DNA of 64,000 bases from Marinomonas polaris DSM 16579 (GCF_900129155.1 NZ_FQVF01000006.1:186001-250000); one strand, 5' to 3'. Numbered from the stretch's first letter, positions 8,576 through 16,441 are shown. Numbers and translations: made by a program. The notes: generated by a model not told the origin, from the letters alone.

Positions 8576-8938
8576 CTAATACTGATTGTATTTTTTCGCA
8601 TTACCTTTCACTTTTTCGACTGGATAACGCTCGGCATTTTTAGCGATTTTTTGTTGTGCTGCGCTTAACAGATCGACGTTCAGTTTATCGGCCAGACGAA
8701 CAGTAAAAAGCAACACATCCGCTAGCTCATCTTTCACCGCAAACATCTGCTTATTATCCAACTGATAAGATTGCTCTTCTGTTAGCCAACGAAAGCAGTC
8801 CAATAATTCAGCCGTCTCGCCCGCCAACGCCATCGACAAGTTTTTAGGAGAGTGGAATTGCTCCCATTCTCTCTCTTGTGCAAATTGGCGCATGGCGAGT
8901 TTTAATAACTCTAAGGTGTCGTTATTTGTAGCAGACAT
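8576..8938 (-). CDS. MazG-like nucleotide pyrophosphohydrolase
   Basis: Small all-alpha NTP pyrophosphohydrolase of 120 residues, the single-domain MazG/dCTPase type that removes pyrophosphate from (often non-canonical) nucleoside triphosphates. Metal-binding acidic motifs are seen as GETAELLDCFRW (about 40-51) and KDELADVLLF (about 69-78), the EExxE...ExxD pattern of the fold. It resembles the dCTP pyrophosphatase 1 group most, but the substrate cannot be read from sequence. The start lies 3 bases after the stop of the upstream M14 peptidase gene and lacks a clear ribosome site, so translation is probably coupled. Acts in the cytoplasm. Confidence 0.85.
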   Translation of the reverse strand: MSATNNDTLELLKLAMRQFAQEREWEQFHSPKNLSMALAGETAELLDCFRWLTEEQSYQLDNKQMFAVKDELADVLLFTVRLADKLNVDLLSAAQQKIAKNAERYPVEKVKGNAKKYNQY

Positions 8939-8941
8939 AAA

Positions 8942-10096
8942 TCAATCATTTGCCTTCATGTGAGCACTCATGATCACTTGATGAATTGGATACAAAACAT
9001 CTGCGCCAAGAATTTTTGCACGCTCTGGAGACCAACCAACAACATCATCAGGCAAGTTTTTGTTATCTTTAAACGGCATTTCTAGGGTGAAAGACAAGCA
9101 CTTATACGTTTCCCCTACCCACTTGGTTGCCACGGTCAAATTCGCTTCACCAAACTGTGATGGCGTATAGCCAATCTCGGTCTGAAAATCTGGGCTGACA
9201 GCCGTAAAAACATCTTTAAACAGAGTCTCCATCGCTTCCATACGAGCATCAAACGACGGTACACCTTGGCAACCATCCACAAAGTTAACTGGCAAAGCTT
9301 CGTCACCATGGATATCCAAGAATAAATCAACGCCCGTTTCAGCCATTTTCTTTTGCACAGCTAACACTTCTGGACTGAATTCTGCCGTTGGGTTCTTCCA
9401 TTCACGGTTCAGGTTTACACCTTTGGAATTCACACGCAAATTACCATGCACAGCACCGTCTGGATTCATATTTGGTACAACATAAAAACGACATTGCTTT
9501 AAAAGCGAGCGTGCAATCGGGTGAGACTCATCAAACAAACGCTCAAGTAAACCTTCGATAAACCATTCAGCCATTGTTTCACCAGGATGCTGGCGAGCAA
9601 TAATCCAAATGTTTTTTGCTAACCCTTGGGTTTTGCTAATCTCCAACAAAGTGATATCACGACCTTCAGCCGTTTCGCCCAAATGATCAGTAATACAATC
9701 TTCATTGCTGGCAGCCCAAGCAATCATATCCAAATGACGCTCGTAACTATAAGGTGCGAAATAAGCATAATACACACTGTCTTGTTCTGGTTGATGAGTA
9801 ATCACCAATTTACCATCCACGTATTCGGTAGGTACTCGGAACCAATACTCGCGGTCGTAAGACGCTACCGCTTGGTAATCTACCCAGCCATCTGGGTAAG
9901 CGGCATCATTGGCGTTCTCAAATTGAATGACACATTGCTCACCCATTCCCCCTTGTAAACGAAAATAAAACCACTGCAAAAATTTAGAGTTTGTATCATT
10001 AGGGATCTTTACTCTAATATTGTCCGGCTCCGAAGCGTCAATAACGGAGATGTTACCGCCATCAAACGCACTACTGATCTTGATTCGGCTGGTCAT
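8942..10096 (-). CDS. M14-family zinc carboxypeptidase
   Basis: Predicted zinc metallocarboxypeptidase of the cytosolic-carboxypeptidase-like M14 branch. Zinc ligands are His170 and Glu173 (RQHPGETMAEW) and His263 (DIHGDE); Glu339 (TLEMPF) is the likely catalytic base, with the substrate-binding Asn-Arg pair at NLNREW near 230. A beta-rich N-terminal domain (about 1-115) precedes the catalytic domain, the arrangement typical of CCP-like bacterial members. No signal peptide is seen, so it is probably cytoplasmic. Substrate unknown; peptides or peptidoglycan fragments are possible. A clear AAGGA ribosome site precedes the ATG. It is followed after 3 bases by the MazG-like gene and probably forms a two-gene operon with it. 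Confidence 0.88.
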   Translation of the reverse strand: MTSRIKISSAFDGGNISVIDASEPDNIRVKIPNDTNSKFLQWFYFRLQGGMGEQCVIQFENANDAAYPDGWVDYQAVASYDREYWFRVPTEYVDGKLVITHQPEQDSVYYAYFAPYSYERHLDMIAWAASNEDCITDHLGETAEGRDITLLEISKTQGLAKNIWIIARQHPGETMAEWFIEGLLERLFDESHPIARSLLKQCRFYVVPNMNPDGAVHGNLRVNSKGVNLNREWKNPTAEFSPEVLAVQKKMAETGVDLFLDIHGDEALPVNFVDGCQGVPSFDARMEAMETLFKDVFTAVSPDFQTEIGYTPSQFGEANLTVATKWVGETYKCLSFTLEMPFKDNKNLPDDVVGWSPERAKILGADVLYPIHQVIMSAHMKAND

Positions 10097-10133
10097 TTAT
10101 TCTTCCTTAACAATCAAACATTGGTTCTAAATT

Positions 10134-10649
10134 ATGGCAAGTTTACCTATATTCATGACGGCTGTCGCCAACTCTTCAGACGAGCCAGCCTTTCCATTAC
10201 TTTTCACTTGGTCGACTCACGAAGCACAAGTCAAAGAAGTGCTAGTGATACCTGACGACGAATGGCTAGAAAACCATCGTATCGAGCCTAACGCACACGA
10301 CCTTGATGAACAACAACTCTACGAATTTGGCTTTGAAGCCAGCGATATCTTAGCAGAATGGATCAATGAATTTGATACTGATGTGATTTACGCTCTTGAG
10401 CCTGAGTCACTTAGTCTTTTAGTCGAAGCTACTTACGATATAAAAGGCTTAGAGCCAAGTTTCGAAGTACAAAGCATTCACTCTTGGTTTCAAGAACGTG
10501 ACGTTGACCTAGACGACGCCGTAGCAGAACAAGGCCAAACAACGCCTTTACACCTACTGCCGCCAGATGAGCTTGTCATTCAGCTGCTACAAATCGCAGT
10601 AGAACACGGCCTAATCGATCCTAACGACATCCCGGCAATAGAAGACTAA
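10134..10649 (+). CDS. Uncharacterised protein with a degenerate exonuclease-like pattern
   Basis: A 171-residue acidic protein that I do not recognise by name. Its layout (PIFMTAVANSSDEPAFPLLFTWST, split here as PIFMTAVA then FPLLFTWST; then VKEVLVIPDDEW, an LYEFGF helix and DTDVIYALEPESLSLL) follows the pattern of RNase H-fold DEDD exonucleases such as oligoribonuclease-like proteins. The catalytic Asp-x-Glu after the first strand is absent (Thr-x-Val here). This would be a catalytically dead relative, but the resemblance is my inference from strand and motif spacing and not a proven homology. Real-gene evidence: it is intact, starts just downstream of a divergent gene, and has uniform composition. 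It may share a transcript with rraA. Confidence 0.6.
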   Translation: MASLPIFMTAVANSSDEPAFPLLFTWSTHEAQVKEVLVIPDDEWLENHRIEPNAHDLDEQQLYEFGFEASDILAEWINEFDTDVIYALEPESLSLLVEATYDIKGLEPSFEVQSIHSWFQERDVDLDDAVAEQGQTTPLHLLPPDELVIQLLQIAVEHGLIDPNDIPAIED

Positions 10650-10700
10650 TCACATCACTGAATACTGAATATCCACCAGAACCACTGGCTATTTAACACT

Positions 10701-10745
10701 CACCTACTTAGAGTCGAAGACACACTCTTTGATTCTAAGTAGGTG
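10701..10745 (+). promoter_or_regulatory. 20-bp hairpin covering the rraA ribosome binding site
   Basis: Bases 10701-10720 pair with 10726-10745 (20 pairs, two of them G-U) around a five-base CACAC loop. The 3' arm contains AGGTG, the only ribosome-site-like sequence before the rraA ATG at 10751. The fold would hide the site. There is no T tract, so a simple terminator is less likely. Confidence 0.6.
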
Positions 10746-10750
10746 CCAAC

Positions 10751-11236
10751 ATGAAAGACCTTCTCCCTGACCTTTGCGACTTGTACCCAGAAAAGCTACA
10801 AATCGCTGAACCTATTTTTATCTCTTATGGAAAACGCACTCATTTCTATGGTGAAGTCGTGACCGTATCCTGTTTTGAAGACAATAGTCGAGTAAGAGAA
10901 TTAGTCGCTGAAAATGGCAAAGGAAAAGTCATGGTCATTGATGGCGGTGGAAGTAAACGACGGGCCTTGCTTGGCGATATGCTGGCTGAAAAAGCGGTCA
11001 ATAATGGCTGGGAAGGATTTGTGATAAACGGAGCAATTCGTGACATAGCAGCTCAATCACAACTAAACATTGGCATTCACGCTTTATGCGCGCACCCAAT
11101 GCCAACGGAAAAACGCGGCTTGGGCGATCTAGGAAAAACACTGCGCTTTGCGGGCATGACGATCGCCCAAGGGGATTATATTTATTGCGACCTAAATGGT
11201 ATCGTCGTATCCAAACAACCATTAGCCCTTCCATAG
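10751..11236 (+). CDS. rraA: Regulator of ribonuclease E activity RraA
   Basis: Binds RNase E and the degradosome helicase and dampens mRNA decay in characterised relatives. The 161-residue protein has the full family pattern: LCDLYPEKLQIAEP near the N terminus, GKGKVMVIDGGGSKRRAL (about 56-73), AVNNGWEGFVINGAIRD (about 83-99) and the IDIGI-like NIGIHAL strand. It forms trimers in the family. Some RraA-like proteins are aldolases; the RNase E-regulator subgroup fits best by length and motif. The start is fixed by alignment with the E. coli protein. Translation may be limited by the hairpin just upstream. Gene ends in a short inverted repeat shared with the convergent marC-type gene. Confidence 0.92.
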   Translation: MKDLLPDLCDLYPEKLQIAEPIFISYGKRTHFYGEVVTVSCFEDNSRVRELVAENGKGKVMVIDGGGSKRRALLGDMLAEKAVNNGWEGFVINGAIRDIAAQSQLNIGIHALCAHPMPTEKRGLGDLGKTLRFAGMTIAQGDYIYCDLNGIVVSKQPLALP

Positions 11237-11245
11237 AGGGCTAAT
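11221..11245. repeat. Inverted repeat at the end of rraA
   Basis: ATTAGCCCT at 11221-11229 pairs with AGGGCTAAT at 11237-11245 around a seven-base loop that contains the rraA stop codon. No T tract follows on either strand, so termination is possible but unproven. Confidence 0.4.
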
Positions 11246-11253
11246 GGATCCAA

Positions 11254-11865
11254 CTACAATGAAGCTAACGTGTGCGTGAACAAACTACGCACACCGTTCA
11301 CGAGCATCTGTACAGACATCATCAGCAGCAACATGCCCATCAAACGTTCTAGTGCAGCCAAACCTTTCTCTCTCAATACTCGGTTCAACAAAGGTGCCAT
11401 AGCCAAAATGACCACAGAAATCCCCCACGCTGCACCAACGGAAATAAGTAAATCTTGCTGATCGTTTGGGTAGCTCTTAACCATCACCAATAAAGTCGCT
11501 AAAGTAGACGGTCCTGCCAGCATAGGAATAGAAATCGGCACTATAAACGGCTCCATCACTGGACCAGCGTCTTTCGTATAAGGCGAAGGAAAAATCATCT
11601 TCAATGCAATAACGAACAATACAACACCACCGGCAATCGAAATGGATTCCGTTTCCAAATGCAACAGCGCCAAAAACTCCGCACCGAAAAACAAGAAACA
11701 CACCAGAATAAGCAAACCAATCAAACCATCTCGCACCACGATTTGATATTGACGTTTCTGCGGAACGCCCTTCATTACAGACAACAAAATAGGAATATTA
11801 CCGAACGGATCGATAACAAACAAAAACAACAAAGTGGCAGATAAAATAGAAAACTCAGCGCTCAT
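11254..11865 (-). CDS. MarC-family integral membrane protein
   Basis: A 203-residue protein with about six hydrophobic segments and the family-typical opening FVIDPFGNIPILLS (about 16-29). A second family-like stretch, VPISIPMLAGPSTLATLL (about 108-125), resembles the first, as expected from the internal duplication of this family. MarC/YhgN proteins sit in the inner membrane and have no firmly established substrate; the multiple-antibiotic-resistance association of marC has been questioned. Here the gene is alone, convergent with rraA, and divergent from the dehydrogenase gene. The ribosome site is weak. The family is clear, the function is not. Confidence 0.88.
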   Translation of the reverse strand: MSAEFSILSATLLFLFVIDPFGNIPILLSVMKGVPQKRQYQIVVRDGLIGLLILVCFLFFGAEFLALLHLETESISIAGGVVLFVIALKMIFPSPYTKDAGPVMEPFIVPISIPMLAGPSTLATLLVMVKSYPNDQQDLLISVGAAWGISVVILAMAPLLNRVLREKGLAALERLMGMLLLMMSVQMLVNGVRSLFTHTLASL

Positions 11866-12201
11866 TGGATACTCAGGTTAGTATTACAGGAAATTATGGG
11901 CGCGTAGTTTAACGCATTACAACTTGTGGTGATAGCTGATGCTATTTGGCTTTTCGTTCTAATCCCCTTCATTCGTTCACCAGCAAAAAATCAATATTCT
12001 CAGAGAAAGATCTTGTAATAGCGAATTAATCAACTCTTTTATGGCGCATTGATATCCGCACTGCAATCTTCAGAGCTTCTAATTCAAATTAATTGATAAT
12101 TGTCAGTGATCAGTGCGATTCTGATCATTCAATTTGACATCCTTTAGTGTGCTAAGTAGTTTTATCTAGTCATTTTTTTAATCAAACACAAGGAAAGCCA
12201 A
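11866..12201. other. Intergenic region between marC-type gene and dehydrogenase gene
   Basis: 336 bases without a gene. They contain the divergent promoters. On the plus strand there is a perfect TTGACA at 12134-12139 and an AAGGA ribosome site just before 12202. A spaced palindrome is annotated separately. Confidence 0.5.
12107..12127. promoter_or_regulatory. Candidate operator upstream of the dehydrogenase gene
   Basis: TGATCAG at 12107-12113 and CTGATCA at 12121-12127 form a perfect inverted repeat with a seven-base spacer, six bases before a TTGACA -35 box (12134-12139). With a 17-base spacer the -10 would be TAGTTT at 12157-12162, which is a poor match. The position suits an activator or repressor site; the regulator is unknown. 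Confidence 0.4.
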
Positions 12202-13260
12202 ATGAAAGCTGCTCGTTTTTACGATAGAGGTGATATCCGTATTGAGGATATTCCAGAGCCTAGTGTTGAACCTGGTACGGTAGGCATTGATGTTGCTTGG
12301 TGTGGCATCTGCGGTACGGATCTACATGAGTTCATGGAAGGACCAATCTTTATTCCGCCTTGTGGCCATCCGCACCCTATTTCAGGAGAGTCTGCACCAG
12401 TGACCATGGGGCATGAGTTTTCAGGTGTTGTTTACGCTGTAGGTGAAGGAGTGGAAGATATTAAAGTCGGCCAACATGTGGTAGTGGAGCCTTATATTAT
12501 TGCCGATGATGTGCCTACTGGACCGGGTGAAAATTACCATCTTTCTGAGAATATGAACTTTATTGGTCTTGGTGGTTGTGGTGGTGGTTTATCCGAAAAA
12601 ATTGCCGTGAAACGCCGTTGGGTTCATCCTATTGCCAATTCAATTCCATTGGATCAAGCTGCTTTAATTGAACCGTTGGCCGTTGGCTACCATGCGTTTG
12701 TCCGCAGTGGAGCAAAAGCTGGTGATGTTGCGCTAGTTGGCGGCGGTGGCCCTATCGGTTTATTGTTATCAGCAGTTTTAAAAGCAAAAGGCATCACTGT
12801 CATCATGACAGAGCTGAGTGCAAAGCGTAAAGAAAAAGCCCTTGATACAGGCGTAGCGGATTACATTTTAGATCCAACTGAAGTGAACGTCACAGACGAA
12901 GTAATGAAGATTACGGAAAACCGTGGTGTAGATGTTGCCTTCGAATGCACCAGTAACAACAAGGTTTTGGACACTTTAGTTGAAAGCACCAGATCGACAG
13001 GGACAATTGTGATTGTCTCCATTTGGAGCCATCCAGCCACAGTGAATGTTCATAGTGTTGTAATGAAAGAGTTAGATATTCGCGGTACGATTGCTTATGT
13101 AAACAACCATGAAGAAACAATTAAATTGGTTGAAGAAGGTAAAGTAAATTTAGAGCCTTTTATTACTCAAAGAATAGAATTAGATGACCTGATTTCTCAA
13201 GGGTTCGATACGTTAATTCATAATAATGAATCGGCTGTGAAAATTATTGTTCGTCCTTAA
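12202..13260 (+). CDS. (R,R)-butanediol dehydrogenase-like zinc alcohol dehydrogenase
   Basis: Medium-chain NAD(P)-dependent dehydrogenase, 352 residues, nearest by pattern to (R,R)-2,3-butanediol dehydrogenases. Catalytic-zinc ligands are Cys37 (GICGTD), His71-Glu72 (GHEFSG) and Glu157 (IEPLAV). The Rossmann glycines are at 180-186 (GGGGPIG). The lobe that usually carries four structural-zinc cysteines (about 97-120) has none of them: it reads YIIADDVPTGPGENYHLSE. Substrate specificity cannot be set from sequence; sorbitol or threonine-type dehydrogenases share the fold. It is monocistronic, with a good ribosome site, a candidate operator upstream and a strong terminator downstream. Confidence 0.85.
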   Translation: MKAARFYDRGDIRIEDIPEPSVEPGTVGIDVAWCGICGTDLHEFMEGPIFIPPCGHPHPISGESAPVTMGHEFSGVVYAVGEGVEDIKVGQHVVVEPYIIADDVPTGPGENYHLSENMNFIGLGGCGGGLSEKIAVKRRWVHPIANSIPLDQAALIEPLAVGYHAFVRSGAKAGDVALVGGGGPIGLLLSAVLKAKGITVIMTELSAKRKEKALDTGVADYILDPTEVNVTDEVMKITENRGVDVAFECTSNNKVLDTLVESTRSTGTIVIVSIWSHPATVNVHSVVMKELDIRGTIAYVNNHEETIKLVEEGKVNLEPFITQRIELDDLISQGFDTLIHNNESAVKIIVRP

Positions 13261-13268
13261 TACCACCA

Positions 13269-13308
13269 AATGGTATCGGCTTATACCCGATACCATTCTC
13301 TTTTTTTT
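13269..13308 (+). terminator. Rho-independent terminator of the dehydrogenase gene
   Basis: AATGGTATCGG at 13269-13279 pairs perfectly with CCGATACCATT at 13287-13297, followed by a T-rich run to 13308. Confidence 0.9.
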
Positions 13309-13345
13309 CAATAACAAGACGGCAAATAAGCGCTCTAAGTGTTTA

Positions 13346-13810
13346 TTAAAACCTTCTTTCCATCACGAAGTTAGTCAACTCTTGCCCACGTAAAGATATT
13401 CTCTGCTCATTCATAACCGAAAAACCAAAGTGCTCAAAGAAAGGTCTAGCAGTAATACTCACATGAGAATAAAGGCGAGAAGCGTCTCGTTCATCTGCTA
13501 AGGATAAAATATGATTCATCAACGCCCTTCCAATGCCTTGACCTTGATATTCATGATGGCAAAAAAAATGATCTATCAAACCATCAGGCTGTAAGTCGCA
13601 ATAGCCAACAACCACACAATCCAACTCAGCGACGAAAGGTTGAATATCATTCATTTTGTTTTGCCAAACAGTCATATCAAAAGACTCTGGCGCCCAAGCT
13701 TCGACCTGAGCTTGAGCATAATCCCGAGCATTCACAGCACGAACCGTATTGAAAAATAAATGCCAAAGAGCCTTTGCATCCTTAGCTTGATATTGACGAA
13801 TTTTGATCAT
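13346..13810 (-). CDS. GNAT-family N-acetyltransferase
   Basis: A 154-residue acetyltransferase with the coenzyme-A-binding motif A seen as HHEYQGQGIGRALM (about 85-98) and the usual late strand-helix pair ending in ARPFFEHFGF (about 122-131). The family transfers an acetyl group from acetyl-CoA to an amine of a small molecule or protein; the substrate here is unknown. Layout is closest to the YafP-like group. An AGGA ribosome site precedes the ATG. The gene stands alone, convergent with the dehydrogenase. Confidence 0.85.
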   Translation of the reverse strand: MIKIRQYQAKDAKALWHLFFNTVRAVNARDYAQAQVEAWAPESFDMTVWQNKMNDIQPFVAELDCVVVGYCDLQPDGLIDHFFCHHEYQGQGIGRALMNHILSLADERDASRLYSHVSITARPFFEHFGFSVMNEQRISLRGQELTNFVMERRF

Positions 13811-14007
13811 ATTTTTTCCTAAAAACTCGAACTTTTTCAGCTATCTAAAAAAGCATAAACTTTTTAATACGCATTAGTCGCAGAAAAATAAAACGTAGAT
13901 GTGTAAACAACAGCTTCAATAGTATTGCAAAAACGACCATCAAAACATTAATGTCATAATAGTTTTGTAGAATGCCCGTTTAGAATTGAGCCCTAAGGAA
14001 CTATTTA

Positions 14008-14925
14008 ATGAAATTTAAAGCTCTGTTACCGCTTATTTCCGCTGTATTACTTATTGTTTCTACGTTTGCCAATGCCGAGACGTTATACGTCGGTAAGGTA
14101 ACTCAAGTAACGCTTCGTGATTTGATCCCTACTCAACCATCGATTGGATATGATCAGGTGTATTACAAATTGGGACGCTATAAGCTGGATAGTAAGAAAA
14201 AATTTGATGAAATCTGTGAGGCAAATGGCCAAAAGGGCTTGGCGCATTTCGATACAAACTCAACACCAAACGATGCCACAAGTTATAAATGCGATGAACC
14301 AGTAGGTTCGCACCTTAAAGACATGAAAACCATTGTGATTGCCCCTAACGGCCATTACTACTTAACAGATGGCCACCATACTTTTAATGCATTTTGGCAT
14401 ATGCAAGGTGGCGGAGAGCAATTTAAAATAAATGTCGTTATCGCCAAAGATTATCGTAATCTAACCAATATGAGTCAATTCTGGAACGCGATGATAGCGG
14501 ATGGCAATACTTGGCTACAAAACAGTAAGGGTAACGACATCACTTATAAAACCTTGCCAACATCACTGGGTATGGAGCATTTCGAAAACGATAAATACCG
14601 TTCGCTTATGTACTTTTCACGAGATATTGCTTGGGATAAACCTGCAGCGCCAGTGCCTTTTCTGGAGTTCTACTGGTCACGAGAACTACGCAAGGGAATT
14701 GATCTCGATAAGTATGACTTAGCCACAACAGATGGCTATCGCCAAGCTGTCTCTGATGTTAGCCATTATTTAGTTACCATGGAAAGCGACAATTTGGGTG
14801 GTTCAGGAAAATCGACAAAAGAGATGGGGCAATTCAATAGCTTCAATGAAAAAAATCTAGATAAATTGTTTGATGCAAAAAAAGGCAAAGCAACATTTAT
14901 GCTGCAATATAAGAGCGATCTATAA
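14008..14925 (+). CDS. Exported ParB-like-fold protein (ParBc_2 type)
   Basis: A 305-residue protein with a clear signal peptide (1-23, cut after NAE region), so it is periplasmic or secreted. The body resembles the ParB/Srx-like family Pfam calls ParBc_2: VTLRDLIPTQPSIGYDQV near 32-49 and YLTDGHHTFNAFW near 118-130, where the DGHH stretch matches the nucleotide-binding loop of that fold. It is not a chromosome-partition protein: there is no helix-turn-helix, and it is exported. Biochemical function is unknown. Two cysteines (about 72 and 93) could form a disulfide after export. Good AAGGA ribosome site; monocistronic. Confidence 0.75.
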   Translation: MKFKALLPLISAVLLIVSTFANAETLYVGKVTQVTLRDLIPTQPSIGYDQVYYKLGRYKLDSKKKFDEICEANGQKGLAHFDTNSTPNDATSYKCDEPVGSHLKDMKTIVIAPNGHYYLTDGHHTFNAFWHMQGGGEQFKINVVIAKDYRNLTNMSQFWNAMIADGNTWLQNSKGNDITYKTLPTSLGMEHFENDKYRSLMYFSRDIAWDKPAAPVPFLEFYWSRELRKGIDLDKYDLATTDGYRQAVSDVSHYLVTMESDNLGGSGKSTKEMGQFNSFNEKNLDKLFDAKKGKATFMLQYKSDL

Positions 14926-15260
14926 GATAAAACTGTCTTTTGTAGAACCCTTGGCGCTTCTTCTCAGTCTTTTTTTGACAGAAGCGCCATAACAATGTTT
15001 GATGCATTTCAACATATATATCCAATCGGTCAGAACATTAAACCTTCAACATCCTCAAATGCATCACAGTCCATTATATTTATGAATATAATATGCAAAA
15101 AACCTTCTATTTATCGGTAATTTAGCTCTAATTTAACTGTTTTATAACAGCGTCAAAATTAGTGAATTTATTTCATCATTTCAGTGAAAATACGTCGTTT
15201 GTTGAGCAGAATTTGTGCCTCTATTATCAGTGCATCAAGCAACCTGAAGAGGAAAATACC
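14926..15260. other. AT-rich intergenic region with an inverted repeat
   Basis: 335 bases before the possible small gene. It contains a ten-pair inverted repeat (TGGCGCTTCT at 14952-14961 and its complement at 14980-14989) with an 18-base loop that includes seven T residues, perhaps a terminator of the upstream gene. The rest is very AT-rich and should hold the promoter of the next gene; I see no RNA gene. Confidence 0.45.
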
Positions 15261-15416
15261 ATGCAAAAAATTGTAATAAAAGACACGCTACAAAAAGTCA
15301 AAAAAGCACTGGCTCGCGCTTATGCGGTATATATGATGAAAGGTAACTTCTACACACTATCAACCTTTAACATTGATGGCGTTAGACGTATTAATTGGAG
15401 TGGTTGCGACTTATAG
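15261..15416 (+). CDS. Possible 51-residue protein
   Basis: Begins at an ATG preceded by a good GAGGAAA ribosome site seven bases upstream. The frame is open further upstream (to 15162), but no ribosome site supports that start. The product is basic (many Lys and Arg in the first 20 residues), with an amphipathic helix-like N-terminal half, then an aromatic stretch (FYTLSTFNID) and a lone Cys near the C terminus (WSGCDL). No signal peptide and no family recognised. Size and isolation make it uncertain, but the ribosome site is better than chance. Confidence 0.45.
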   Translation: MQKIVIKDTLQKVKKALARAYAVYMMKGNFYTLSTFNIDGVRRINWSGCDL

Positions 15417-15453
15417 TTTTTATAATTTTAGTGCCGCCTCTTCCTCTTCGATA

Positions 15454-15484
15454 CTTTGGTAAGCCGTCTTCCTACTTACCAAAG
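15454..15484. repeat. Inverted repeat before the lipase gene
   Basis: CTTTGGTAAG at 15454-15463 pairs with CTTACCAAAG at 15475-15484, with an 11-base loop. No T tract follows. It could terminate the upstream small gene or act in the lipase gene leader. Confidence 0.4.
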
Positions 15485-15571
15485 CTATCAGCCCACGATA
15501 AACCGCTGTTAGTAAAAGCTATTTTTTAGTACTCTGCGCCTCTCTATTTACTATGTTGCTTTTATTCCCTC

Positions 15572-16441
15572 ATGCTGAAAAACACGATCATTTTACTGTC
15601 TCTTTTGATTGTTATGCCTTTCCAATTAGCGTTTGCTGCACCCGATTTTGCCCTTATAAAAATTCAAGCCAAATTATCAGATGATACCTATCTAGATGCC
15701 AATACGCTCGAAAAACGTCTGCAAGAACAAGACCAAATATTAGTGCATCAGTCTTTAATTCCTTTGTCTCAAGTCAGTTATTTTTTAAGTCGTGCCAATG
15801 GCGTTCAGACCATTGCCATTCGAGGCACGGCGAATTTAGAAAATGCCATGTTGGATTTAGATCTTGAGTTAAAGTCAGACACTATTCTTGATATAAAACT
15901 GCATCAAGGTTTTGGCTCTGGTGCAAAAGCCGTTTACGAGGACATCAAACCTTTTCTAGTCAAAAACCAGCCAATCCAACTAACTGGACACAGTTTAGGT
16001 GGCGCTATTGCTGTCATATTGGCTATGTATTTACAAAAAGATGGCTACCCTGTGAAACAAGTAATTACCTTTGGCCAGCCGAAAGTCACCAATATCACAG
16101 GCGCAAACAAATTCGATGACTTACCTCTAATCAGAGTGGTAACGCTTAACGATATCGTTCCTTTGGTTCCGCCTATTAGCCCGATGCAAATTAGAGATTT
16201 AGATATTTTTTGGCATATGGGCGAAGAAGTAATTTTATTAGGTAGTAAAGAATTCACCCAAACTAATGGCGTAAAAAGTATGCTAAGAGCCACAAAATTC
16301 ACCACGTCGATTCCAAGCGATAAGAATCTATTGGCACATCAAATGGCGACGTATCTGAGCTTAATAGAGCAACTACAAGCCTCACCGAAAGAAATCCCTT
16401 ATAAAACCGATATTAGTCTATTCGGCTATTCATTCGACTAG
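15572..16441 (+). CDS. Exported class 3 lipase-family protein
   Basis: Alpha/beta-hydrolase of the lipase class 3 type, 289 residues, with a signal peptide (1-23). The nucleophile elbow is GHSLGG with Ser141. Asp194 (LNDIVPL) and His215 (FWHMGEE) are in the right order to complete the triad. The oxyanion-side motif VITFGQPKV (about 164-172) is the conserved strand of this family. Predicted to hydrolyse ester lipids outside the cytoplasm; the natural substrate is unknown. The ribosome site is weak. It is monocistronic, and I see no foldase or secretion partner alongside. Confidence 0.85.
   Translation: MLKNTIILLSLLIVMPFQLAFAAPDFALIKIQAKLSDDTYLDANTLEKRLQEQDQILVHQSLIPLSQVSYFLSRANGVQTIAIRGTANLENAMLDLDLELKSDTILDIKLHQGFGSGAKAVYEDIKPFLVKNQPIQLTGHSLGGAIAVILAMYLQKDGYPVKQVITFGQPKVTNITGANKFDDLPLIRVVTLNDIVPLVPPISPMQIRDLDIFWHMGEEVILLGSKEFTQTNGVKSMLRATKFTTSIPSDKNLLAHQMATYLSLIEQLQASPKEIPYKTDISLFGYSFD

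Noticed and set aside
14008..14925. Chromosome-partition ParB
   Set aside because: The protein has a signal peptide and no helix-turn-helix, and no parA or parS is present.
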